Below are positions 54,501 to 62,237 of a stretch of DNA of 64,000 bases, piece after piece (the stretch's first letter is position 1; each line of letters begins with the position of its first letter). The translations under genes were made by a program, and so were the position numbers. Source of the DNA: Steromphala cineraria (lineage: Eukaryota > Mollusca > Gastropoda > Trochida > Trochidae); assembly GCA_916613615.1 (NCBI GenBank), contig OU744725.1, positions 60,334,575-60,398,574 of the forward strand, read 5' to 3'. The notes under the pieces are model-generated. The model was not told where the DNA came from. It ran no database searches and saw only the letters and a list, made by a program, of their open reading frames with translations.

Positions 54501-55211
54501 TGTAAAGTTGGTATCGTTTCTTTTGCCCCTGAGTGTATTTAAATGTGATTGTATGAGATTCAGCAAGGACATTATGCCCACAACATGATTCCTAATTATG
54601 CTTTTCCTTAATATACAGGTGATTTGATGAGGAATGAGATTCAACATTATATCTACAACATAATTCCTAATTATAATTTTCCTTAATATACAAGTGATGA
54701 TGTATGAGATTCAGCAAGAACATTATGCCCGTAACATGATTACTAATGATACTTTTCCTTGATATACAGGGCCTAGATTTTCGAAGCTCTCTTAGTGCTA
54801 AGGTAGTCGTAAGCCAATGTTAATGTATGGTACTTACGACTATCTTAGCACTAAGAGAGCTTCGAAAATCTAGGCCCAGGTGAGTTTTAAGATGTATGAT
54901 AGTCAGTAAGGACATTTATATCTACAACATGCCTAATCATGCTTTTCCTTAATATGCAGGTAATTGTATCCAAATTCATTAACTTCTTTCACATGATCAC
55001 ATCTCGTGTTTTTCAACAGGGAGTCCACGTCAAGGGCCCTCTAGAAGAAGCATTACCTCTCATTGTGTTTGGAACATTGACAATTTTAGCGGGCGGCAGT
55101 GCTCTTCTGCTTCCGGAAACACGTGGCCGGAAACTGCCAGAAACAGTGGAAGATGCCATTTTACTTGGTCAAAGACCAATAGATGAAGAAAAAGAAAGTA
55201 GCAGAGTTTGA
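36389..55211 (+). CDS. SLC22-family organic ion transporter, nine exons, 536 aa
   Basis: Exons are 36389-36534, 42475-42691, 44739-44842, 45297-45451, 46473-46641, 50100-50318, 50647-50873, 53103-53284 and 55020-55211. They sum to 1,611 nt with matching phases and GT-AG borders everywhere, so the gene looks intact. The protein is a 12-helix major-facilitator carrier of the plasma membrane that moves organic cations, anions or zwitterions. Family marks: N terminus [17 protein letters not shown], then a large extracellular loop (~49-120) with several Cys and sequons (NDT, NQS, NGS). GDRFGRKK lies at ~154-161, PESPRWL at ~267-273, [10 protein letters not shown] in exon 8 and [11 protein letters not shown] at ~505-515. 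Length suits the family (about 550). Substrate and subfamily (OCT, OCTN or OAT) cannot be told. Met2 is an alternative start. Introns 1, 4 and 8 hold tandem arrays built on splice-site sequence. Confidence 0.93.
36500..39864 (+). repeat. 41-bp minisatellite copying the exon-1/intron-1 junction
   Basis: The unit is 41 bp: ~35 bp of exon 1 end (ccccggtcttcctgctggag, then atgagcagatatag) plus gtaggt of the donor. Units follow head to tail from inside exon 1 to 39864, roughly 80 copies, with 35-bp variants (loss of gctgga-like 6 bp) and 40-bp variants (one c lost). Nearly all keep ag|gtaggt. The last copy has a broken donor (atatatttaggt). The long minus-strand frame across it is an artefact of a stop-free unit. 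Confidence 0.95.
39865..41870 (+). repeat. 64-bp minisatellite and degenerate flanks in SLC22 intron 1
   Basis: The core, ~40914-41580, has ten or eleven units carrying taggttccttcagagattc and aattagaagtaagctaaag. Degenerate units flank it at 39865-40060 and 41580-41870. It is interrupted at ~40070-40800 by unrelated sequence containing one end of the 30946-type transposon. It abuts the 41-bp array through the shared word taggttcc. Confidence 0.85.
41871..42474. other. Distal intron 1 of SLC22, no feature
   Basis: Contains only the acceptor tract tgtcttcacccag before exon 2. Confidence 0.6.
42475..42691 (+). CDS. SLC22 exon 2 (extracellular loop)
   Basis: Codes for [12 protein letters not shown] through [18 protein letters not shown]. 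The Cys and N-glycosylation sequons suit the large loop between helices 1 and 2. Acceptor cacccag, donor gat|gtaagg. Confidence 0.9.
43339..44312. mobile_element. TIR element, ~970 bp, in SLC22 intron 2 (Harbinger-like candidate)
   Basis: Ends 'taatgccccccgtccaccga' and 'tcggtggaatgggggtatta' are inverted partners. The interior is full of cgacc/gatcgc words. A 66-aa ORF (43919-44119) has an Arg-rich run and no identified domain. The TAA/TTA borders would fit a 3-bp PIF/Harbinger duplication, but this is uncertain. Confidence 0.6.
44312..44674 (-). mobile_element. MITE-A copy in SLC22 intron 2
   Basis: Complete minus-orientation copy, directly abutting the previous element (ggtattaaagg junction). 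Confidence 0.85.
44739..44842 (+). CDS. SLC22 exon 3
   Basis: [12 protein letters not shown] through GPVGD, ending in the codon that starts the GDRFGRKK motif. Acceptor atttccag, donor ag|gtaatc. Confidence 0.9.
45297..45451 (+). CDS. SLC22 exon 4
   Basis: Starts [11 protein letters not shown] and ends [11 protein letters not shown]. The donor tttg|gtatga lies in the first, divergent unit of the following minisatellite. Confidence 0.9.
45446..46170 (+). repeat. 32-bp minisatellite starting on the exon-4 donor
   Basis: About 22 units of ctttggtttgaatcaatcct plus taatgatatatt. Unit 0 spans the exon-4 end and donor (ctttggtatgatccagctct then tactgatatttg) and aligns with the others at roughly 75%. 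The repeated units read gtttga in place of the gtatga donor. Confidence 0.85.
46473..46641 (+). CDS. SLC22 exon 5
   Basis: [20 protein letters not shown] through PSILVVSFW. Acceptor tatatctag, donor tg|gtaagt. Confidence 0.9.
46742..46810. repeat. Foldback, 30-bp arms, in SLC22 intron 5
   Basis: Arms tgtcgaccttggacacttga.. and inverse, one mismatch, ~10-bp loop. Weaker symmetry extends outward (gttgatc..gatcaac). Confidence 0.85.
47334..48640 (+). repeat. 24-bp minisatellite with 11-bp insert forming higher-order units, intron 5
   Basis: Base unit ctttccaacgctcagagaat + gttg (24 bp). Many units carry an extra 11-bp aacgctaagag, giving a 35-bp form, and 24- and 35-bp forms alternate in recurring blocks over 1.3 kb. 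The reading frames across it are repeat artefacts. Confidence 0.9.
48641..49548. other. Intron 5 sequence, nothing recognised
   Basis: AT-rich, no repeat or motif seen. Confidence 0.5.
49549..49973. mobile_element. MITE with ~100-bp TIRs, intron 5
   Basis: The left end atagttaaactagctgtac..gacgtcccataagt..tacatctagcca is mirrored at 49866-49973. Partial relative at 672-782. No ORF. Confidence 0.7.
50100..50318 (+). CDS. SLC22 exon 6
   Basis: Contains [17 protein letters not shown], the intracellular loop after helix 6, through [10 protein letters not shown]. Acceptor cacttacag, donor ctg|gtatgt. Confidence 0.92.
50647..50873 (+). CDS. SLC22 exon 7
   Basis: [20 protein letters not shown] through [13 protein letters not shown] is a sequon. 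Acceptor aatttcag, donor cct|gtgagt. Confidence 0.92.
50895..51254 (+). mobile_element. MITE-A copy in SLC22 intron 7
   Basis: Full copy 21 bp after exon 7, with both termini and the interior landmarks. Confidence 0.85.
51460..51637 (+). pseudogene. LINE 3' tail remnant
   Basis: A block reading [18 protein letters not shown] and a tail ending ggcgcattataatgcatt with (att)n-like sequence resemble the 3' end of a non-LTR element. Weak evidence. Confidence 0.4.
51638..51884 (+). mobile_element. tRNA-derived SINE with ATT tail, intron 7
   Basis: The 73-bp head has pol III box A (tagcttagtggtagagtg) and box B (ggttcgattcc), but its 5' and 3' ends do not pair as an acceptor stem, so it is not a functional tRNA. 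A ~150-bp body follows, ending in (att)n at ~51868-51883. Confidence 0.85.
51885..52687. other. Intron 7 sequence, no feature
   Basis: A SINE-tail-like phrase (gcgctctttgagctggatata) occurs near 51930. Nothing else recognised. Confidence 0.45.
52688..52945. mobile_element. Foldback MITE, ~258 bp, intron 7
   Basis: About 95-bp arms, containing gtaaacctagcctca and gtagagggtcgcgtcag in inverted orientation, surround a ~70-bp centre. Confidence 0.8.
53103..53284 (+). CDS. SLC22 exon 8
   Basis: [20 protein letters not shown] then [12 protein letters not shown], a strong family block (helices 10-11). Acceptor gttgcag, donor ctg|gtacgt. Confidence 0.93.
53945..54535. mobile_element. Tc1/mariner-like MITE, 591 bp, TA duplication
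   Basis: Perfect inverted termini cactcaggggcaaaagaaac + gatacc, flanked by TA on both sides (53943-53944, 54536-54537). A nearby array unit (53708-53735) represents the empty site. No transposase inside. Confidence 0.85.
54769..54877. mobile_element. 109-bp palindromic insertion
   Basis: About 45-bp arms (ggcctagattttcgaagctc..) with one or two mismatches and ~19-bp loop. CAG on both sides may be a 3-bp target duplication. It splits an acceptor-like motif of the intron-8 array. Confidence 0.85.
55020..55211 (+). CDS. SLC22 exon 9, stop codon
   Basis: [18 protein letters not shown] through [15 protein letters not shown] and an acidic cytoplasmic tail ending SSRV, TGA at 55209-55211. Confidence 0.92.
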   Translation, partial: GVHVKGPLEEALPLIVFGTLTILAGGSALLLPETRGRKLPETVEDAILLGQRPIDEEKESSRV

Positions 55212-55378
55212 ATTAAAAATATGTTACTGATGCTTGAAGCTTTGTAAAATGCTTGTGGTTTATACAAGAGATGAGAATATTCTTGATGAGTTCAGTTTGT
55301 AAGCAAGATTCTCATCCAACAGACGTTTTGAAACCATTTGTTTCCCATAATTATCTCTGCAACAAGATGGCAGATCAA

Positions 55379-55464
55379 AATAAAACATTTAGCATTAACG
55401 TACAATTATCAACTAAACATTTGATATAAACAATTTAAAAAAAAACGTGTTACTGTCCCTTTAA
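55379..55464 (-). mobile_element. MITE-A terminal fragment overlapping a polyA hexamer
   Basis: The last ~85 bp of MITE-A (cattaacgtacaattatca to cgtgttactgtccctttaa) lie in the SLC22 3' flank. The first candidate polyadenylation signal after the stop, AATAAA at 55379-55384, is at its boundary, so the MITE may supply the transcript end. Confidence 0.6.
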
Positions 55465-55480
55465 GTCTAATGTTTTTTAT

Positions 55481-56345
55481 CCCCCCGAACAACGAAGTTG
55501 CGGGGGGTATTAAAATGGGTACCGTCCGTCCGTCCGTCCATCTGTCCGTCCGTCCGTCCGTCCGTTACACTTTGTGTCCGGCTCATAACTTTCTAACTAA
55601 TCAACCATTTCAATTCAAATTCGTCATGGACATGAAGAAACATGTAACAATGTGTCATGAGAAACAATTTTCTGAAAATCTACATAAAATATTAGAATTT
55701 TGGAGAAAAAGTGGTAAATTTTGTAAGAAATCTGTTACAAGTCCCGTCCGGCTCACAACTTCTAAACTAATCATCACATATTGATCAAATTTGATATGAA
55801 GATACATAATCATCTGAAGGTGTGTCATGAAGAACAATTTTGAAAATATTGTTATAAAATTTTGCCTTTTTTGGCAAAAAAACGAGGACTCTGTTGGAAA
55901 ACTGTTACAAGTCCTGTCCGGCTCATAACTTCTAAACTAATCATCGCATATTGATCAAATTTGATATGGAGATATATTATCATATGAAGGTTTGTCTTGG
56001 AGAACAATTTTGAAAATGTTTTAATAAAATTTGGCCTTTTTTGGCAAAAAATGAGGACTCTGTTGGAAAGCTGTTACAAGTCCTGTCAGGCTCATAACTT
56101 CTAAACTAATCATTGCATATTGATAAAATTTGATATGGAGATACATAATCATATTAAGATGTGTCTTGGAGAACAATTCTAAAAATGTTTTTATAAAATG
56201 TTGCCTTTTTTGGCAAAAAATGAGGACTCTTTTCGAAAACTATTACAAGTCCTGTCTATCTCAGAAACTAAACTAATCATCACATTTTAATCAAATTTGT
56301 TATGGAGATACAAAATCAAAGGTTGGTGTGTCATGAAGAACAGTT
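55481..56345 (+). repeat. Repeat element with (gtcc)n and ~170-bp tandem units
   Basis: Begins with a 27-bp inverted motif ccccccgaac..gttgcgggggg, then (gtccgtcc)n, then four or five ~170-bp units carrying tccggctcataacttctaa and ttggcaaaaaatgaggactc. This layout is common in bivalve genomes to my knowledge. No ORF of note. Confidence 0.7.
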
Positions 56346-56693
56346 TGAAAATATGTTTGTTTAAATATGATCAAATTGATCTTGGAGATCCAAATACATA
56401 ATACATAAATTCATTCGTTTGATTTTAATTTTGTCAGTTAACTCGAATTATGCCCAACAGTGAACATAAAGTTGGTATGATTTAGTTTTTTTATTAGAAT
56501 AGTTTCTTTCATATCCTGGAAAAATTGTGTTATTTTGTGAAACAAAAATTAATCAGCAATATGATAAGGAAAACCTATACATATTGTGCAATTTGCGGGG
56601 GATATAGCTCGACCATGTCAGCTGCTTGTTTTTATTCAAAATATAAATATAAGGCTTTGAAAATTTCAAGCAACGTCCATTCTCTCCCAGCAG

Positions 56694-56745
56694 AGGCAGC
56701 TCAGTCATACCCGAGTTAGCTAACTCGGGTATGACTGAGCTGCCT
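56694..56745. repeat. Perfect 52-bp palindrome, no spacer
   Basis: Arms aggcagctcagtcataccc + gagttag and exact inverse, meeting at gttag|ctaac. Confidence 0.95.
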
Positions 56746-56765
56746 TTGTGGGGGGAATGAGCAAC

Positions 56766-59648
56766 GTCATGCTGAGATTATTAATTTTCTTCAATAAAAC
56801 AAAACTGATGATCATAAAAAGGTTACTAAATACTACATTGCTTCTTTTAGGGAAGACCGACATTGAAACAGGGCACCACAATCGCAAGCTTATGGCTGTC
56901 CTGGCCCGTAGATGGTTTTCTTATGGTTGTTTTTGTTATTTTATCTGAACTCGACATAGATCACATTAAAATATTTCCTGTTAAAGCAGCAAACTTATCA
57001 GATTCAACATGGCGGCCAATGGGGCAGTCGCTTTTAAAGTTGTATATTATATGTTGAAAGATGAACAATAAGTACGTAAGCGTGAGCAAAAAGATTTCGT
57101 AGCTTTGTGTTCTAAACTGAACAAAATAATGACTTTTTCACAATTCATAAATCTTTCTAGTAAAAGGTAATAAGCATGCAATTTCGCAAATTATGACTCA
57201 CTTTTGACCAAGGATTGTATAATCTTTACACTTTCATCAGACATGCACAAATCGATTCTAGCTTATTGGTGAAGAATGATAACGGTTAAACATTACATTT
57301 GTCAATACTGCACTTTATGTACACAAATTGCAAAATATCATTCATATTGACGCTTGTGGAAGGCGTTCACTAGCTGCAACACCAAGTGACTGTAATTCGT
57401 TTACCACCCCCCCGACTGTAATTCGTTCACTCTGTTTTGACACCATGTCTAGTTCAAGGGTTCTAATTTTGTTATTTGACAATAATATGTCTTTATACTT
57501 AACATATCTGTCGATTAATGGATGGTAAACAATATGGTACAAAGATATTGGATTATTTGAATGTATATTTTGAAAATAAGATAGTATCGCACACATGTAA
57601 GTTTCAGATGCGAAATTTTCCTCCTATATTGGGATGTAGCAACCATCCGAGGGCACATAAATTTTCATCTATACTTTCACCAGTGCCTACCATTTTACAG
57701 CCAGAAATATGTTTTCTCATAAGTACCTGAAAACCGACTTATCGACCAAAAACTACACCAAATGCACAGAAACAAACTTATCTCGCGCAGAGTAACTCGT
57801 TCACTTCCCGTTGTGTAACAAATTCCAGGCGTACACGTTCCTACGGTGTGTTCAACTACGATAAAACTTCATAGGTGTAATCCCTATGCTCCTTAGATGT
57901 GCCTTTGTATGTTTTGGTCATATTATACCTCATAATTTTCTTAAATTGTCCACTCTTTTCTTTCACAAATTGTCCGAGAGTCATTTTGTTCCAGTTATCG
58001 CTCAGGTATATCTACAAATTGTTAAAATGGTATGAAATTTGACATATTATGTATTCACTATGATCACTAGATGTGCCTTTTGTATATTTCAGTCAGGTAC
58101 CCAAATTATTTTTTGAGATTTTCGACTTCAAACTTACAGATACAAATGGTTGAATAAGGATATAATTTGTTTCTCTTCAATCATTACATTACTGAAATAA
58201 TAACTAGAAACTTGATCAATGAATTATATATCTAGATGTGCCTTTTGCATGTCATGTTCTCTCAATATTTTTAGATGTTTAACTTCTTATAATACATACT
58301 ATAATAAAGTGACATTGTAAGTACATTGACGTATTTTTTTATACAATAGTACCTTTATAAGAATCATTAATGTCCAAAAAGACATAGTTAGTTTCATAAG
58401 AGCTGACATGGCTTACAATCAGGAAGTGTATATCTGCTTTTTTTCATTGACTTCAAAAAAGGTTTGCAATTTTGATGGAATCCTAACTAAGACTAGTCTA
58501 GTATCTTAGTTTCTATGATCACTTGGTGGAGCGGGGAATAAAAAGTGAGCTTTTTTATTGGTTTAGAAATAAAATAAATGTTTACTATGTTTTGTATTTT
58601 CGTCTGAGTTTGTATATGAATCATGACTTGGATTTCACCGCACTAAAGTGCTTGTTTTCTAAATATCAAAATTAAGCACTTGTTTTTTGGAAAGAAATTA
58701 TCTTTTAAGCAGCTTTTAGACTGTTTAATCAATCAAACAATATCTGTCAATAATCAAAAGTAAGTTAAAATTCCAATCAAATCAAAACGTCATAGATATC
58801 CGATTGAGAAATTCATAATAAAAAAATATTGACCAAGTAAAGTTCGTCTATATCTTTTGAAAAAGCTATATATTCGCCATCTAAGAAGTGTTCTCAATAC
58901 CTCATCTTGCATGGTTATGTATTAAGATTTAGTTTTGGAACACCTGTTTTTGGATTCAAATCCTGAACCCCTTCAATAGGTCCGTCTGCATGCTAAATAA
59001 GCTAAATGGATGCAGAACGTAAAGGTTTAAACCCACTTTTTATCTTTCATGTCAATAAAAGTTTAGGCCACTATCCGAAAGAGTAAAATGATTATTAAAT
59101 CAGTTTTATTTCATTCTAAGCACCATGTAATGTGGCAGTAAACAGAAAAGATACATAAATTAAAAATACATAAATATAAATAGACAATAAGTTTTGCAAT
59201 TTTCCATTTGGCATTTACCTAGTACTGGTTACTAAATGGAAAATGTACATGTGTTAGTATTACCGGGGTAGATATTTTATGAATGCTTCATTTGTGTAAC
59301 AGATTGCGATGATAAGGCTTTACCATAATTATCTTAGTATTAAAAGTGGCGGGATAATTTTCTTATTGCTATGAATCTTAGTATACCTTTTGGATAAACA
59401 TCATTGGCCAACGTCAGAAAGATGTCTTTTTTTATCCTTGGTGTTTTTTAGGCTATAAAAAGGTTCCTTGGGTTGTTATCAGTATAGAGTATCTATTCCA
59501 TCCTCAACATATGAATGAATATATGTGCCTTTCCTACTAATCTTCACGCCGCTAATTGCTGAAATATTGCCAAAGCGGAGTTAAACAATAACTCACTCAC
59601 TCTACGAATCTCAATTTGAAAAAAAGCAACGATACTTTATAAGTTATT
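56766..59648. other. Intergenic, nothing recognised
   Basis: ORFs are under 90 codons with no motif. Phrase 'actgtaattcgtt' occurs twice near 57388 and 57414; 'agatgtgccttt' recurs at ~57895, 58070 and 58234 (possible old ~170-bp tandem units). No gene. Confidence 0.5.
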
Positions 59649-59994
59649 TTAAAGGGGCAGTTTTTTATATTTTCAAATTTTCACTGATAAGTGTACGTCA
59701 ATGCTAAATATATTGCATTGATAGTGTCAAAATCGCATTACACAAACTAATCTTCCATAGTCAGAGAACAAATTATAAAGATTCACATAAAATCCGTTGG
59801 CAGCCATTTTTGTGTGAACACCTTTAATTCATTTTGTGTAAGAAAATAAATCGCATGGCTTAACTTTACATTATATATTTGATTTATTACTGCTTCATTT
59901 AGTTTAGATACATTGTCTTTAGATTGGAACCGTTTATTTTCATTTTCCTGACATCACCTTATATTCCCCCTAAAACGTGCTACTGCCCCTTTAA
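59649..59994 (+). mobile_element. MITE-A copy with short terminal deletion
   Basis: Complete except that the left terminus lacks 'tagcacg' after ggggcag. Right terminus intact. Confidence 0.85.
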
Positions 59995-60377
59995 AGATCA
60001 GATCAATTACTATGTATACAGATACAGCTCCAGGTCTTTGACCATCTAGATAATTTTAGATCGACAGTACCACATTTGATAGTACTGTCAACAGTATGAC
60101 TTAATATGATAAACCTGTTGATCTAAATTTATTTAGATTGAGTCTTTGAACTCCGTAACAATTTATGGCCTTAAAACAAAACAAAAACAAATAAGGAAAA
60201 TATAAAGAATATATATAAACACATTAAAGGGGAAGTAGAACGTTTTTAGGGGGCATATAAGGTAATGTCAGGAAAATGAAAATAAATGGTTCCAATTGAA
60301 AGGAAATATAATCAAACTAAATGGAGCAGTAATAAATCAAATATATAATGTAAAGTTTAGCCATGCTATTCCTTTTT

Positions 60378-62038
60378 AGCTCATCTGGCCTGTAAGGCCC
60401 GATGGGCTTATGGCATGGCATGTTGTCCGGCGTCTGTCCGTCCGTCCATCCGTCCGTCCGTCCTAAACTTTTTGGAATTTCGACTTCTTCTCCAGAACCA
60501 TAAGGCCTGGAAAGCTGAAACTTTGTGTACAAACTCATTGACTAGTGAGGATTATAAATTGTAGCTTTGGTGGCCCTGTGACCCCTAATAAGGGCCACAG
60601 GGGCCAAGCCCTAAAAACCTATTTTCATCTTCTTCTCCAGAAGCATAAGGCCTAGAAAGCTGAAACTTTGTGTACAGACTCCTTGACTAGTGAGGATTAT
60701 AAATTGTAGCTTTGGTGGCCCTGTGACCCCTAATAAGGGCCACAGGGGCCAAGCCCTAAAAACCTATTTTCATCTTCTTCTCCAGAAGCATCAGGTCTAG
60801 AAAGCTGAAACTTTGTGTACAGACTCCTTGACTAGTGAGGATTATAAATTGTAGCTTTGGTGGCCCTGTGACCCCTAATAAGGGCCACAGGGGCCAAGCC
60901 CTTAAAACCTATTTTCATCTTCTTCTCCAGAAGCATAAGGCCTAGACAGCTGAAACTTTGTGTACAGACTCCTTGACTAGTGAGTATTATAAAGTGTAGC
61001 TTTGGTGGCCCTATGACCCCTAATAAGGGCCACAGGGGCCAAGCCCTAAAAACCTATTTTCATCTTCTCCAGAAGCATTAGGTCTAGAAAGCTGAAACTT
61101 TGTGTACAGACTCTTTGACTAGTGAGGATTATAAATTGTAGCTTTGGTGGCCTTGTGACCCCTAATAAGGGCCACACCTTAAAAACCTATTTTCATCTTC
61201 TTGTCAAGAACCATAAGGCCTAGGAAGCTGAAACTTTTTCAACAGACTCCTTGGCTAGTGAGGATCATAAATTGTAGCTTTGGTGGCCCTGTGACCCCTA
61301 ATAAGGGCCACAGGGGCCAAGCCCTTAAAACCTATTTTCATCTTCTTCTCCAGAAGCATAAGGCCTAGATCTGTATCTGTAAGAATTGTAATTGTAATGC
61401 AGTTGAAGATGTTGTACATTTTTTGTTTATCTGCCCTAAGTATGATTTGATAAGAAGTAAATATATTTCACGAAGATATTTTGTTAACCCTACATTTCAT
61501 TCCTATAAAGTGCTTGTATCAAGTAAAAATCATGATATTATCTTAAATGTAGCAAAATATGTGAAACACTGCCTGTCACTGCCATAACGTATTATCGGTC
61601 ACTTGTAAACTATTTATGTGTATAAAATGATGTACGTATACATGGGCCGATGGCCTAAAAAACGAAAATAAACTACTATTATCAACTGAAGATTATAAAT
61701 TGTAGCTTGTAGCCCTAAAAAACTATTTACATCTTCTTCTACAGAAGCATAAGGCCTAGAAAGCTGAAATTTTGTGAACAGACTCCTTGACAAGTGAGGA
61801 ATTTGAATTGTAGATTTGGTGACCCTGTTGCCCCTAATAAAGGCAACAGGAACATCCTAAAAATCTATTTTCATCTTCTCCTCCTGAAGTAATAGGCCTA
61901 GAAAACTGAAACTTGTCGCCTATATACTTAACTTTATGATTGGTGACCCTGTTGCCCCTACAATGAGGGAATCACATTGGCCACACTCTACAGCATAATT
62001 GATAATGAAGCCTGATGAGCTACAGAGCCAATGGCTTT
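60378..62038 (+). mobile_element. 'agctcatc' element with (gtcc)n and ~149-bp tandem units, nested in MITE-A
   Basis: Starts agctcatctggcc and ends cctgatgagctacag, giving inverted agctcatc/gatgagct ends. A (gtccgtcc) block at ~60430-60462 is followed by six or seven ~149-bp units (caagccctaaaaacctat, agctgaaactttgtgtacag). A LINE tail interrupts it at 61367-61682. Confidence 0.75.
61367..61682 (+). pseudogene. LINE 3' fragment nested in the tandem element
   Basis: Reads NAVEDVVHFLFICPKYDLIR, a zf-RVT-type tail, then a 3' UTR ending tgggccgatggcctaaaaaa and an AATAAA. The tandem units resume after it. Confidence 0.7.
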
Positions 62039-62237
62039 ATTTTTCTTACACAAAATAAATTAAAGGTGTTCACACAAAATGCATGTGAATCTTCATACTT
62101 TGTCCTCTGGCTATGAATGATTGGCTTGTGTAATGAGATTTTTGACACTTTTAAATTAATACATTTAGAATTATCGTACAATTATCAGTGAAAATTATTA
62201 AATATAAAATTATGAAAAAACGTGCTACTGCCCCTTA

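Larger units (their letters stand above)
53700..54965 (+). repeat. Degenerate ~80-90-bp array in SLC22 intron 8 with acceptor-like motif
   Basis: About six units share tgtatgagattcagcaagga, cattatgcc..aacatgattcctaatta and ttttccttaatatacag|gt. Each resembles a 3' splice acceptor followed by GT. Interrupted by a mariner-like element (53945-54535) and a palindrome (54769-54877). The array ends 55 bp before the real exon-9 acceptor. Confidence 0.7.
60224..62237 (-). mobile_element. MITE-A copy split by a 1.66-kb element
   Basis: MITE-A termini at 60224 and 62237 and its interior halves (60224-60377 and ~62040-62237) are separated by the 60378 element at the ccttttt|cttacac position. Confidence 0.8.
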
